Positions 46,043-56,835 of a stretch of DNA of 64,000 nt are shown here, in pieces. Within the stretch, counting starts at the first letter, position 1. Every line of letters starts with the position of its first letter. The translations under genes and the position numbers were made by a program. The DNA is from Aspidapion aeneum (lineage: Eukaryota; Arthropoda; Insecta; Coleoptera; Brentidae): the NCBI GenBank assembly GCA_963576565.1, contig OY755039.1:129880140-129944139 (forward strand), given 5' to 3'. The notes under the pieces were generated by a model. That model did not search any database, was not told where the DNA came from, and worked only from the letters and a program-made list of their open reading frames with translations.

Positions 46043-48641
46043 TCACTGCATCCTGAAAGCCTGGCGTCTCCATGGGTAGCGACAAGCTTACGTGACCTGC
46101 CTCGGAATCACGGTGGATATAATAGACCGGTGTTCGGATCTTATATATATGTGTCGAATTTTCCACGTCACTGGTGGTCCAGCTTTTTTTTGTAAGCAAA
46201 AGTTAGATCTGATATGAACAACGGAACAACTAATATTTTTTGAATTTTTTGAAAACTAAGGCCATTTTCCTACTGTTTTCTACTACATCTTTATAAAATG
46301 TAATTTTCTAGACGTAGTGTCGGTATTTTTTTTTAGCTGCTTTATTTTTTATTACACAAAACTTAAACTACAAGTCAAACTGAATGTGATCGTTTCGTAT
46401 CAATGGTGAGCCGAGGACTATTAAGTAGTAAACAAAGAGGTAGGTCAGCGGATGATTTTTGACGATGAAACGAACACATTATTTTCTTCGAATTTTAATT
46501 TTTGTGTAAAGAGAAATGAAGCGGCTTAAAAAAATAACGTCAAATGTCTGAAAAATATTATTTTATCAGAATATACTAAAAAATAGTAGGAAAAAATGCC
46601 TTAGTTTACAAAAAAATCAAAAAATATTAGTTGTTCATATCATATCTAACTTTTGTTTCTAAAAATCAGCTGGACCACCAGTGACGTGAAAATTCGACAT
46701 ATATTTATAAGATCCGAACACCGGTCTATTCTATCCACCGTGCCTCGGCATATCCATGGGCGACTCATCAACTTACCTCGGAATAATTAGAGTACCTACA
46801 CGCAATTTTTATACAATTTTGTAAATTAACCTCGGAACCTACAATTTTTCTAGAAGTTTGTAAAGCAATCTCAGAATTTTTAGAGCACCTACAGTATGCA
46901 AAATACTTTTAAAAATTAAAAGAAAATACTTATATTTTAAGTTCATTTTATTTTTAAACTAAATTAATACAAAAAAGAATATGAAACAATTTAATGCATA
47001 CACTTTGACTATAAGATATAATATTAGTTACAGTACTTATCTAAAATGATAAAAAATATCATTTTTGTGGGGTTACTCTAAATTTTTCCTTTTATGTAAA
47101 ATGGTGAAAATGGTTGTAGTGTCTAAAGTCATATTCCCGTGATTCTGCCGTACTTTCAATCAGGTAGACTTTGTGCAAAAACATGTTTTTTTTAAATATA
47201 TTATCTTTAAAGTTCTTTAGATTTGGGATCATAATATTTAACAGCATTGCTAGAGATATATTACTTAAATATTAAATTAAGCAAAACAAACTTCGAACCT
47301 ACCAAGACTTCAAGCCTCGAATGACGATCACTCCATAGTAGGAATTTTCAGGAAGCCAGAATGGTTTTAAATGGTACCTAGTCCTAATCCTACACTTTCT
47401 TTATTTTCATTTAATGTCCTATGTACGTCTAGAGTACGGACATTTTATGATTAATTGGACGTAACATGTTCCTACCTAAAACAAGTTTTTAACGTACATA
47501 GTACGTACATTCGTCAAAAATACGTCGAATCTACGTCCATAGTACTTACTTCAATACGTCCATAGTACGAACAAATCGAAGGAAAATAATGCCTAAAGTT
47601 GTTACGTCCCTCAGAAAAACATATATGGATGTTGTATGTACTATGTACGTACGCTACGTCGCAGAGTTACATACTATGTACGTACATAGTACGTACTTTT
47701 GCTATCTGGTTAGTTAGTGTGAAACCAAACCAAACCAACCGAAACCTCTTTTTGTAAATTAGCTTTTCGGTCCTCATGTTGAAATCGGTGTTAGTTTCTA
47801 ACCTTTCTCAATTGAGCGCGAATCTGTGACTTGGGAAAAGTTTTTTTGTTTGGAAAAAGGTCAGGGGGTATCTGGACCGGTTAGGATACGTTTGCGATCA
47901 ATTGGCAAAGGTCAGAAAAATACCAATTTCGATCTCCTAACATCTCCGAGGACAGTGGAGCTAATTCAAGAAAATAATTTTTCGAAAAAATATGTCGGTT
48001 AGGTTTCATACCCTCTAAGATCCCGGGAAAGAAGTCAGGGAAGTTTTTTTTTGAACTGTGACTCGTCGTGTCGCTACCCAAAAAAATATCTAGAGATGTT
48101 AAAAAAAAATCTTAGACTTTGATAGATGTTGAAAATGTATTATTTGAGTGCATTTTGACCTATCTTAGCAATATCTCCGTAACGTCTGTCCGTGTTTGTA
48201 TGTGTGTGTAGGTGTGTGTGTACTGTATATGTTTGTTTGTGTGTGTTTTGACCTGTTGTTCTTTCGCCCTTTTGGATTTTCGGCCTTTTGTCGTTTCGAC
48301 CGCATGTTTTCGACCGCATGTACTTTTTGACTTTTGTATTTGCGACCTTTTATTCGCCGCCAGCTTCTTTTTTTGGCCACCTTAATAAAATAATAATAGG
48401 TATATTATAAACCCGTGGCGAGAATTTGCAAGTTCGTACCAGAAGGACGGCTATAATTTGCTAAGTGACTAAAAGGGACTTTAATTCCAAGGTTTATATA
48501 CTAAAAATAATAATCATAAAATAAACAATATACTAAACACACAACCGGTACTCTAGTTTTAGCATGTCAACCCCCGGTATATAATAATACAGTGGGGAGT
48601 GCTAGTTTTTATTTATTTGATGTGCTTTGACGCGTTGCTAT
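46043..48641. mobile_element. Copy 2 of the 3 kb repeat that broke the Tc1 element
   Basis: Collinear with 1577-3644: tcactgcatcctgaaagcct at 46043, aattagagtacctacacgca at about 46786, TACGTAC-rich text at 47400-47700, cgtgtcgctacccaaaaa at about 48067, the GT and TTCGACC satellites, and caacccccggtatataataa at about 48570. A 634-bp MITE is inserted near its left end. Similarity to copy 1 stops at about 48641, immediately before the divergent exon pair. Confidence 0.88.
46100..46751. mobile_element. 634-bp Mutator-like foldback MITE, copy 1, 9-bp duplication
   Basis: CACGGTGGATATAATAGACC at 46109 and the inverse at 46742 are the ends of long arms (gaccggtgttcggatct, cactggtggtccagc, aaagttagat). 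The flanks cctcggaat (46100-46108) and cctcggcat (46743-46751) are a 9-bp duplication with one mismatch. The sequence of 1625-1640 in the other copy of the host repeat gives the empty site. Nine-bp duplications and long arms are the hallmark of Mutator-like elements. Confidence 0.9.
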
Positions 48642-48704
48642 GGCATGACTTAAAACCATCCAGGTAGAATAAAGAGGAGATGTCGTGCACATGACGTGAC
48701 TTAC

Positions 48705-48756
48705 CTGTACCCCCTTCGGCCATATTGTTTAGACCCTTTTGTCCATCTTCTGTCAT
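48705..48756 (-). CDS. Candidate first coding exon, divergent from the THAP exon
   Basis: From ATG 48756 the minus strand reads MTEDGQKGLNNMAEGGT and reaches a strong donor, CAG|GTAAGT, at 48705, leaving phase 1. The protein is not recognised. A second ATG within it (AACAATGGCC) has the better start context. Support comes from the donor, the open frame and the divergent layout with the THAP exon 94 bases away. No second exon was found to the left, where a repeat copy begins at 48641. It could be a short 5' coding or leader exon, or chance. Confidence 0.35.
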
Positions 48757-48850
48757 CGCGATCGATCCGATCGATCGAGCTTTATTTGCATTTAAATTGT
48801 GTTTTTTTAAAGATTCGAGTGGCATTATTGCTAGTTTTGTTAAAACGAAC
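48757..48850. promoter_or_regulatory. Possible bidirectional promoter between divergent exons
   Basis: This 94-base interval separates the two divergent ATGs. Next to the minus-strand ATG it has CGCGATCGATCCGATCGATC (48757-48776), an inverted GATCGATC pair. No TATA box or initiator is clear. Assignment is positional inference. Confidence 0.3.
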
Positions 48851-48930
48851 ATGGTGTTTTGTGCCCTACGTAGTTATGGTAGCAGAAGCAGTGTAGATCA
48901 GAATATATACAAAGGAATAACGTTTCATAG
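48851..48930 (+). CDS. THAP-type zinc-finger first exon with a lost zinc ligand
   Basis: ATG 48851 opens MVFCALRSYGSRSSVDQNIY followed by KGITFH, and then a strong donor ATAG|GTGAGT at 48931 (phase 2). THAP domains are DNA-binding C2CH fingers at the very N-terminus that typically read M-x-x-C-x(2-4)-C ... ITFHRFP, so the match in position and wording is good. The second Cys is expected around residues 6-9; Ser-Tyr occupies that place (TAT for TGT would explain it). The remaining ligands would be in later exons, which I did not find. THAP first exons occur both in host genes and in P-element-type transposases. Confidence 0.55.
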
Positions 48931-48939
48931 GTGAGTATA

Positions 48940-49480
48940 AACAAAAAACAGAACCGTACTTGTGTTTCTCATGGCACAAAAATTTTGAAAAATAATTCTC
49001 TAGCTTACCTAAAGCTTAGAGCCACTACATATTCTGCACTACTTTACAGCCAAACTTTTTTCTTTGGCGCTAGCCCCCCCTCTTAGAGTTAACGAATTGG
49101 TTACGCCGTCCTGTATTCCTGTCCACAAACTGTATTTTTACTGGAATAAATTATAATAGACATAAGTTTTGTTAAAACAAATAAATTAAATCAGGATTCT
49201 CGCGCCTCTCTCCCCGAACCGAACCGAACCCCCAATATTGGTCAGAGCCCGTTGATGTGGGAACCACTGCTCTAAAAGTACCCAAACAAGAAATACAAGG
49301 CTGGCGAGTCAGAATCGCCCCAGGTCTAGACTTTTGCTAGTAAAAAAATTGCGATAAAAATACTTTATAATTCAAACAAAAACATAACACTTTTGTATTT
49401 AGATCCCAAATTTCAATATCTCTATAAAAAAACAATAGAGAAACGAATGCTATTTATTTTACTTGACACTTTTCTCCCGC
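48940..49480. other. Unclassified sequence
   Basis: No second THAP exon or other feature was recognised. Confidence 0.35.
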
Positions 49481-49484
49481 ATAA

Positions 49485-49820
49485 AGAGATAAAAATGAAT
49501 TAAGTGCTTTTCTATAAATTAAAAAAAAAACTAAAACATTTTCGGAAAAGAAGAATAAACGTGCCTCTTTGAAGGGTCAAGTACCAGTCTGTCGGACATC
49601 TTAACTTTTGAGATGGCGGCAAATTTCGATTACAAACTTTGAAGAAGAATCAATTCTTACCATGATTTTTTTTATTTCACTAAGATCGGTTCAGTAATAA
49701 TGAGTTTATAAGGAAATGAATGCAGAAAGGATTGGCAATGCAATCGTATAATCTGTAAAACAATGGCTGAAACAAAAATAGATTTCCTGAGAACCACCCA
49801 ACCGATTTTTCTAATTTATA
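49485..49820. repeat. Dispersed/tandem repeat unit, first of three
   Basis: aagtgcttttctataaatta, gaataaacgtgcctctttga, agggtca, atggcgg and gagaaccacccaaccgattt recur in order at 51180-51345 and 51360-51590, so the locus originally held tandem copies. It is split from the next unit by the LINE insertion at 49821. Confidence 0.7.
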
Positions 49821-50052
49821 GTTTAGTTTAGTTTAGTTTATTGATTGGTAATATTACACAGAAAATAGTGTTTTTACAAGTCAACAGATAAGATATCTTA
49901 CAAAATTCTACTTAAAAAGATTATTGCATAATTATGATTAATTAAAAAACCTATTTTATTGACTACATGAATATTTAAAATATGTATAAAAACACGCTTA
50001 TTTAAAAAAAAAATTTCAACACAAGTTTAAAAGTTTAAAAAAACACACAAGT

Positions 50053-50340
50053 TCAAAACATAAAATTACTTCTCAGGTACTCCTCGAAGGAATAAAGTGC
50101 ATTCTGGATTAGATGGGTTTTCACCTTCCCAATAAACTGTTTAATTTCCAGAGATTTTATTTCTGGTGGAAGTGCATTAAAAAATTTGATTGCATAATAA
50201 TCTGTGCCTCTACGAGTTCTTTCTAGCCTGTGATAGCTAGGTATGAGATTATCTCTATTCCTAGTATCCACAGAGTGTACATCTCTATGAGTTTTAACCG
50301 AGGGGTCATCAGCTTTCAACAGTACTGTACAAATTTCACA
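50053..50340 (-). pseudogene. C-terminal piece of a Jockey/CR1-type LINE polyprotein
   Basis: The minus strand reads DDPSVKTHRDVHSVDTRNRD, NLIPSYHRLERTRRGTDYYA, IKFFNALPPEIKSLEIKQF and KVKTHLIQNALYSFEEYL before the stop at 50053. The series H-x-x-x-T-R, L-P-x-x-I-K, F-K-x-x-L-K ... L and YS-x-x-E-[YF]-L is the usual end of such reverse-transcriptase proteins. The frame runs on upstream into the minisatellite, which is not part of the protein. Confidence 0.85.
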
Positions 50341-50640
50341 ACAGTACCCGACAGGATCCAACAGTACTCGACAGTACACGATAGTACTCAACAGTACTCG
50401 ACAATACCACGACAGGACCCAACAGTACTCGACAGTACACGACAGTACCCAACAGTACTTGACAGTACACGACAGTACACGACAGGACCCAACAGTACTC
50501 GACAGTACACGACAGGACCCAACAGTACTCGACAGTACACGACCACGATAGGACCCAACAGTACACGACAGTACCCAACAGTACACGACAGTACGTAACA
50601 GGACTTAACAGTACACGATAGAATCCAACAGTACTCGACA
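50340..50640. repeat. Decamer minisatellite, block 1
   Basis: Ten-base units ACAGTACTCG, ACAGTACACG, ACAGKACCCA and variants, about 30 copies in mixed order. It reads open in several frames (SSTVGSCRV-type repeats); not genes. Confidence 0.95.
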
Positions 50641-50922
50641 CAACCCTCTTAGCCGAAACAGTGGCGTAGATGCAAAACGACAGGATGACCTTTGTTTTTT
50701 TTTTTTTTTGGAGACGGCGCGGTTCAAATTTCTACGGCGCGGTTCGGTTAATTCATTCATATATGAAACGCGCGAAGGTCCTATCGGCCTTCCCCAGGAT
50801 GACCTTTTTTTTTGGGTCGCAAGATTTGTGAGCGCGGCGCGGTTCCCCAAAGATGATGACCTTTTTTTTGTTTTTTTTTTTTTTTTTTTGCTCGCATGTT
50901 TTTTGAGGGCGAGGCACGACGA
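50641..50922. repeat. Interrupting block with three GGATGACCTTTTTTTT modules
   Basis: The motif gatgacctttttttttt is present at about 50683, 50797 and 50855, each with GC-rich text such as gcgcggttc and long T runs. It splits the decamer array. Origin unknown. Confidence 0.7.
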
Positions 50923-51105
50923 CAGTACTCAACAGGACCCAACAGTACACCGCCAGGACCCAACAGTACACGACAGTACTCAACAGTACACCGACAGGAC
51001 CCAACAGTACTCGACAATACACGACAGTACCCAACAGTACTCGACAGTACACGACAGTACCCAACAGTACTCAACAGGACCTAACAGTACACGTCAGGAC
51101 CCAAG
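50923..51105. repeat. Decamer minisatellite, block 2
   Basis: The same ACAGTACTCG/ACAGTACACG/ACAGGACCCA units as block 1 and in the same orientation, about 18 copies. Confidence 0.95.
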
Positions 51106-51158
51106 TCCTGTTGGACGCTGTACAAAATTTTAGGGTGCCGATGACCTCTCGGTTTTAA

Positions 51159-51600
51159 CCTTGTTGTGCGAGGGAAAAGTAGTGCTTTTCTCTAAATAAA
51201 AAAAAAGCTAAAACAATTTTAGAAAATAAGACTAAACACGCCATTTTGAAGAATCAATTATGATTATTTTTTAAGATTTTAATAAATTTTATTAAATATT
51301 AAACAAAAATATTTTTTTTAGAACCACCGAACTGATTTTGCTGACTTATACCTTGTTGTGCGTGGCAAGAATGCTGCTTTTTTAGTAATTTAAAAAAGTT
51401 ATTAAAACATGTTTGCACAAGAATAAACGAGCATCTTCGAAGGGTACAATTTATTTCGTCCGCCATCTTGGACTTTGAAATGGCGGACAAATTCAAAACT
51501 CTGATTCACTCTCTGCCAAGTGCAGTTTGTCCCATTAAAATCGATGTTATAGTTCAAAAGTTATAATGAAAAAAAATTTACGGTTTTTTTTTTGCCCACC
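51159..51600. repeat. Second and third units of the repeat at 49485
   Basis: ccttgttgtgcg begins at 51159 and again at about 51351, each followed by a gctttt/taaaaa block, gaataaac or agactaaac and cc-atttt/cttcgaag text. The third unit extends to the atggcggacaaattc block near 51480. Confidence 0.65.
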
Positions 51601-51712
51601 CGGTATCTACATACGCAAACCATTGCCTGCTAGAATGCTTATTTTCTTACCACGGTAGACCTGTAAAGGGGAAGCAACGAAAGTGTTAGAAATAAAAACT
51701 ACTTTTACTCAC

Positions 51713-51860
51713 CGAAATTGATCTCTTCCATTTAGCGTCTCTTGCTTGATGGATAAAATAACAGGACCTAAATCTTCGTCGTTAGTAAAGTAGTTCCAGT
51801 GCTCCGTACCGTAAAAGTACCTCTCGTAAGTTTCCTGCTCCACGCTGGTCAACTCAAAAG
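51713..51860 (-). CDS. Rap1GAP-like gene, exon with the start of the Rap-GAP core
   Basis: Rap-GAPs stimulate GTP hydrolysis by the small GTPase Rap1 at membranes and adhesion sites, using a catalytic Asn. This exon lies between an acceptor tttcacgcag and a donor CG|GTGAGT on the minus strand and reads [48 protein letters not shown]. The Y-x-x-x-F-x-G-x-E-H-x-N-Y block followed by D-x-x-L-G-x-x-x-[LF]-S-[IM]-K is the conserved entry of the Rap/Ran-GAP region in Rap1GAP and SIPA1-type proteins. It begins with two bases that complete a codon with the preceding exon (GCT) and ends in phase 2. The catalytic helix is not in this exon and was not found elsewhere in the window. Confidence 0.85.
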
Positions 51861-53650
51861 CTGCGTGAAAGAATAGAGATTAAGCCAGGTTAAACCACGA
51901 AACTGACGTAACTAGTTAAGTGATATGTCAATTTTATTCAGTGTGCATCCATGCACAGATGTCTTAATAAAGTAAATAGCCCCAATCTCTTATGTGCTAT
52001 CCATTGAAAACTCTGAAATTCTTTAAGAAGATTGCAGTGTGCTAACATTGAATCTTTCAAAATAATTTTTTTTAGGCTATGAGCGCACCTGACACTGCAT
52101 CTTAGAGAGGAAAAAATCCTTAGACGAGAAAAGAGGGAGGAAGAGTAAACCGGCTTGAGTGTGCCCAGTTTGGCACCACCAGTGGCGTATCACGTGGGGC
52201 TGTCAAAAAAATGCCTTAATTTTAGGAAAGATATATTCTTAAAAAGGATCAAATTTAACATTTTTTTCTTTGATTTTTAGTTATAATGTCTTAAAATTTA
52301 AAACAGACAATCGAAATTTTGTGGAATTGTGCATTGCAATAAAGGTAACAATTAACTGTTTTAATCATGTTAAAACAAGAAAAATACTTTAAATTATTAG
52401 CAAAAGTCTTTTCATATTTTAAAAAAATATATTTTTTTAATAAACATGGTGTTAATATAACCATTTTTTGTTTTTATTAGGGGCCGATATCTACAAAAAT
52501 ATATATTTATTTTTTTCCCAAATTTAAATTGACCTATAAAAAATTGACATATTTATACCTTTTGCAAAGGTTTCTTGACCACACTGTATTTCCTCAACCT
52601 AAATTTTTTTGGAAAAACAGCAATAGAATACATTTTGATCATAATGGATTACAAAATTATATGACGTAATATTTTGAATTTTTCAAATATAAAGTTTTGA
52701 CTTTCTCTTCAAACTTAACAAATACTAGAACTTAAGAACTATTAAACTTTTGGTCTACTTTTGACCTTTTCCACCGTCTGTTGAAATTTGGAGTAAGTAT
52801 ACATTTCAATAAATAAAAAACATGTATTTTTTTTAATAGGATTTGTATTTTAAAAAACATTAATAAAGAGCTATATACATTAATAAATGACACTATTTTT
52901 ACTGCCCTCTAAAAAGGATAGTTTTTGTTACGTGGATTTTTTAGCATCTGTTATTGTGGAAGACCAATCTGCAAGGTACATGTTTTTAACCTACAAGCCA
53001 CATTTGTTTCCATCTTTAAGGGAAATCTGAATCAAAAAGTAAAGTGTATTAAATAAGTAACAATAAGCAAAGTATTACGTTTATATTAAAAACAAATAAA
53101 GCCTACGCCTATGGATACTTTTGGTCGTTCAGGCATAATTAGCTCATAAATCAGATAATTAAAAATATGTCTATAAATCGGACCTTATAAAGGAACCAAG
53201 TTTCGTCAGAACAAAAAAATTTAGCTGTTTAAGGCAGTACGCAATTAATACAATGTCTTTTTTCCTTGAAGCTATGTTTCTACCACTAAATATTTACCTA
53301 CAAAACGTTATTCCTGATACTTTCTATTCAGTTCGACTCTTGTAACCAAAAGCTGAACAAAACACCATTATGATGCCACAAAAATACCAGCGTATTTAAG
53401 TCCATATTAGCACAAAATCACAAATATTAAACCTGGTGTCATACTCAATGTTTGGCACCAAAAAATGGCGTCGCATAGAAATTTGGGTTTTTCTGCCACG
53501 GACCGTCATACATGTTACGCGTCCTCTCTCGTCCCTTGTCTAAGGCAAAATCGATGTAGCACTACTCCAAAACCCGCGGATCTGTCAAAATGCCATAAAG
53601 GCATTGGGATTGCTTATTGGTTACACTCTCTATGAAGTGTGTTGATAATT
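51861..53650. other. Intron of the Rap1GAP-like gene, unclassified part
   Basis: Part of a 6.9-kb intron (51861-58756). A hAT-like start (cagtggcgtatcacgtgggg near 52186) lacks a partner. Nothing else was recognised before 53653. Confidence 0.4.
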
Positions 53651-53652
53651 TA

Positions 53653-53816
53653 GGCTTTTAGTGGTAGTATAGTATATTTTTGAGCCAAAGTTTTAGGCCT
53701 AAATCATTTCTTTGTTGTAGCCTGCAGAGCTTTTCTATGTACTGGGTGGTAAAAAAAAAACATGCCACCTTAGTCAAACTCAGTAGGACCTGCCACCACT
53801 TGAATACAATACAATA
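53653..53816 (+). mobile_element. SINE-like retroposon, copy 2, with internal deletion
   Basis: Matches 30600-30818 (tgagccaaag, ttaggcctaaatcattt, ctgcagag, tgtactgggtgg, atgccac, cttagtcaaactcagta, ctgccaccact, gaataca tail). About 60 bases are missing between two cagta words, so the deletion probably used that short repeat. The tail is AATACAATACAATA. Confidence 0.8.
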
Positions 53817-53818
53817 GG

Positions 53819-53961
53819 CATGGGCGCAACAAGAGGGGGGGGCCCAAACCTAAGATTTTTTAGATATTTTCTACATATTTCATGAATAAAAAGATAATAG
53901 AGCATAAAATACGACATCATGAGGTCTCGCCGCCCATAACATATTCCTGGGTGCGCCACTG
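53819..53961 (-). mobile_element. Short hAT-like element or fragment
   Basis: The minus strand begins CAGTGGCGCACCCAGGAATA at 53961 and shares cctcatgatgt with 13930. The opposite end, catgggcgcaac at 53819, is an imperfect inverse. No convincing 8-bp duplication. Confidence 0.55.
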
Positions 53962-54042
53962 CAATGCGATAGGCTATGAAGTACATAAACAAAACGGAAA
54001 TTCAAAAATCAAAAAAATAACACTAAAAACATTAGATTAGTC

Positions 54043-54262
54043 AAACAAGTTACATGGCTAATCGGGCAAAAAGGAGTTTTTTGTTTCCCTTGTATTTTTC
54101 CGTGGGTAGCTACCCACGGAAAAATATAAGGGAAACAAAAAACTCCTTTTTGCCCGATTTTTTTGTTTCCCTTGTATTTTTCCGTGGGTAGCTACCCACG
54201 GAAAAATATAAGGGAAACAAAAAACTCCTTTTTGCCCGATTAGCCATGAAACTTGTTTGATT
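54043..54262. repeat. Nested perfect palindromes (cruciform-prone)
   Basis: The sequence aatcgggcaaaaaggag, then tttgtttccctt, ttccgtgggtagctacccac, followed by the inverse, makes a palindrome of about 100 bases centred at about 54113. A second, shorter copy is centred at about 54192. The whole is enclosed by an outer inverted pair (acaagttacatggctaatcg / cgattagccatgaaacttgt). The only imbalance is ttgtatttttcc versus ggaaaaatataa. Confidence 0.93.
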
Positions 54263-55433
54263 TTTAAATTCACGGGTATGAAATTTCACGTTTGTTAGAT
54301 TAGTAATCAATGTTACCATAATTACAATTTTCTTAAAGAATTTCGGCGATGCCGACACACATAGCACAATCACGTGTTTAACACGTAAAAAAGACGTGAG
54401 AAAAAAAAACGTTGATTTTAAAAGCAGCTAGAAAAAACGTTTATTTCATATATGAAAACAAGCTTAATAGGTCATTCATTAACGTTATAAAAAATAACGT
54501 TGCTAAAAACTGCGTTGTAATAACGCCATTATCAAATTAAAACAGCAATGTTTTTACGTTATTTTCAAGTGATTTTTATTAACGTTAAAATCACATTAGA
54601 TTCACGCCTTTTCTACACGAATTTTAAAACGCGACTTGCATGGCTTTTCTACCGAATATTTTTGAGATTTTACTAGCAGCAGCGCCACCTATTGTCGGGA
54701 TTTTTCACTTTAAAGAAATCTATCAGGCAGTGCTTTGGCCTCTAAACTCCAAAAACCTGTTAAGGAACTGATCCCTGATCCTTCACGATCACGACGCATC
54801 TATCATTAACCTGATAAAGACACATTAATATTCTGTGAAAGTGTTTACTGTTAAAAAATCTTATTTAGCTTTTAAAAAAAACATAATGTATAAAAATAGA
54901 TAAATAGATATTTTGTCTTGCCTTGAGCGCCATCTTTAAAATTGTCTTGAAGTGTTGTAGTCTTAAACTAGTGAACTTTTATAACTTCCTTTCGCTTCTC
55001 TTTTAAGTTAAAAATTTTTTATTAAAAAAACGTGGCCAAAAAAGACGCAGAAAGTTAGTAGGTTTGAGAAGTCTTAATCTAGTGGCGTTTTAGAACATGT
55101 TGTGGAGGACTTTTCAACTGTGAATTTGGTACATGAAAATAACGAGGGTAAAAAACACGTTATATACACAGCACCAGAAACTTCAGCAAAAAGTACATTT
55201 TTATAGCTGATTTCTCCTTGGTTTTAAGTTATCTTTAAGCATGTAGATTTAACAAAATGAATATTACATGGTATGAAGTTGTTTTCAAGTAAAAAAAACG
55301 TTGTTATTTTTGTTCACGTTAATTTAACGTTGATATGATTTTTGTGCTATATGGGGTGATGGCCAACCTCCTTTCAGTAGTGATTTCGTGTGATTTCTTG
55401 GCCTCCTTTTTTTAAGACATAAGACATTCATTT
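54263..55433. other. Intronic sequence rich in AACGTT words, unclassified
   Basis: Many aacgtta/taacgtt words occur at about 54480-54600 and 55290-55335, perhaps the two ends of an unrecognised element, but a clear inverted repeat was not established. Confidence 0.35.
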
Positions 55434-56222
55434 TTTGCTCACATGTATACTTCTCGTATAATTATAGTAGTGTGAGTTATGGTGATCGTATCGAAACTAA
55501 GAAAAAAAATGTTCCCGTTTCAAACTCTTTTGTCGAACAATCTGTCTACCTGTCTGTAACGATCAACGCGCATAGCTCAAAAACTGCTTGCCCGATTTTT
55601 ATGAAATTTGATATCCTGGTTGGATTTTGGCTCTAGATGGTCCTATTTAAAAATGAATAAAATCCACCTCGTGTGAGGCAAGGTGTCCATAAATTGGTAG
55701 AGTAATTTTTTTCAGCATCTACTTTGATTTGTTTTATTTTATTTTACCCATCCATATTGTCGCTTTGGTGGTGAACAGTTAAACCAAAAATAAGTTAAGA
55801 CTGTTAAAAAGATTAAAAAGCACACTAAAAAGCATAAAGTTTGATTCCATAAAGTATCGTAACCACATAACCCCAAAGATGTATGAAAGTCCATGCATCT
55901 TTGGTAAGCCACAAATTTTTTAAAGCCCTTGTAACTCAAGTTTTAGCTCACACGTATACTATAACTGCACTATAGTAATGTGAGTTATGGTGATCGTGTC
56001 AAAACTAACAATTCCAATTCCAAAAAAAGTATTATACTTATATCTTTGCGTTTCGGATAATTTTGATACTTTTTTGTAGCGTTATCTGTCTCTTTATCTG
56101 TCTGTAACGACCATCGCTCATTAATCCAAATTCGCTTTCCCGATTTTAATGAAATATAGTACCTAGGTTTGGTTTTGGCTCAAGATCGTCATGTCTATAA
56201 ACGAATAAAATCCACCGGACAT
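55434..56222. repeat. Two tandem end-fragments of a palindrome-ended family relative
   Basis: gctcacatgtatac ... tagtgtgagttatggtgatcg at 55438 and gctcacacgtatac ... aatgtgagttatggtgatcg at 55947 are inverted-orientation relatives of the 36-base palindromes. Each is followed by ctgtctgtaacga, cccgatttt-atgaaat and aataaaatccacc, as in 19930-20080 read on the other strand. Confidence 0.7.
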
Positions 56223-56746
56223 CACGGTGGATAGAATAGACCGGTGTTCGGATCTTATATATATAATTATATGTCGAATTTTTCACGTCACCGGTGGTCC
56301 AGCTGATTTTTGTAAACAAAAGTTAGATATGGTATGAATGAAAACTAAGGCAATTTTCCCACTGTTTTCTGATACACCCTTAAAATATATAATTTTCTAG
56401 ACTTATTGTCGTTATTTTTTTTTAGCCTGCTTTATTCGTTATCACACAAAACTTAAGCTACAAGTCAAACTGAATGGGAAGTAAACAAAAATTTTTGTGT
56501 AAAGAGAAATGACGCGGGCTAAAAAAAATAACGACTGGTATGTCTGAAAAATATTGTTTTATAAGAATATACTAAAAAATAGTAGGAAAATTGCCTTAGT
56601 TTTTAAAAAATTCAAAAAATATTAGTTCTTCATATCATATCTAACTTTTGTTTACAAAAATCAGCTGGACCACCAGTGTCGTGAAAATTCGACATATATT
56701 TATAAAATCCGAACACCGGTCGATTCTATCCACCGTGACCGGACAT
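56214..56746. mobile_element. 515-bp Mutator-like foldback MITE, copy 2, perfect 9-bp duplication
   Basis: CACGGTGGATAGAATAGACC starts at 56223 and the inverse ends at 56737. ACCGGACAT is duplicated exactly at 56214-56222 and 56738-56746. The arms extend through caccggtggtccagctgatt. The interior of both copies includes tttttttagc/gctaaaaaaa and aacttaagctacaagtcaaa. It is shorter than copy 1 by about 120 bases, lost from the loop side. Confidence 0.95.
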
Positions 56747-56835
56747 AAGCCAAAAAAAAAGGATGGCGGTAGAATCGTGTTAGGTTGGGTTAGAGTATTT
56801 TTTTTATGTGGTTTACGACTATTAGCTTGAGGACT

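Larger units (their letters stand above)
49821..51158 (-). mobile_element. LINE insertion, apparently twin-primed, carrying a decamer minisatellite
   Basis: The host repeat reads ...cttata|ccttgttgtgcg without interruption at about 51348; here ...atttata (49820) and ccttgttgtgcg (51159) are separated by 1.34 kb. The insert starts with a (GTTTA)n tail at 49821, then minus-strand LINE coding text to about 50340, then a minisatellite. It ends at 51135-51158 with gatgacctctcggttttaa, which is the inverted form of the LINE segment at about 50292-50313. A LINE with an inverted 5' piece is the signature of twin priming. Confidence 0.65.

Noticed and set aside
50336..51133. Several 80-140 codon ORFs with TVGSCRVLSS or TRQYPTVLDS-type repeats
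   Set aside because: They are reading frames of the decamer minisatellite. Only the LINE C-terminus at 50053-50340 is genuine coding ancestry.
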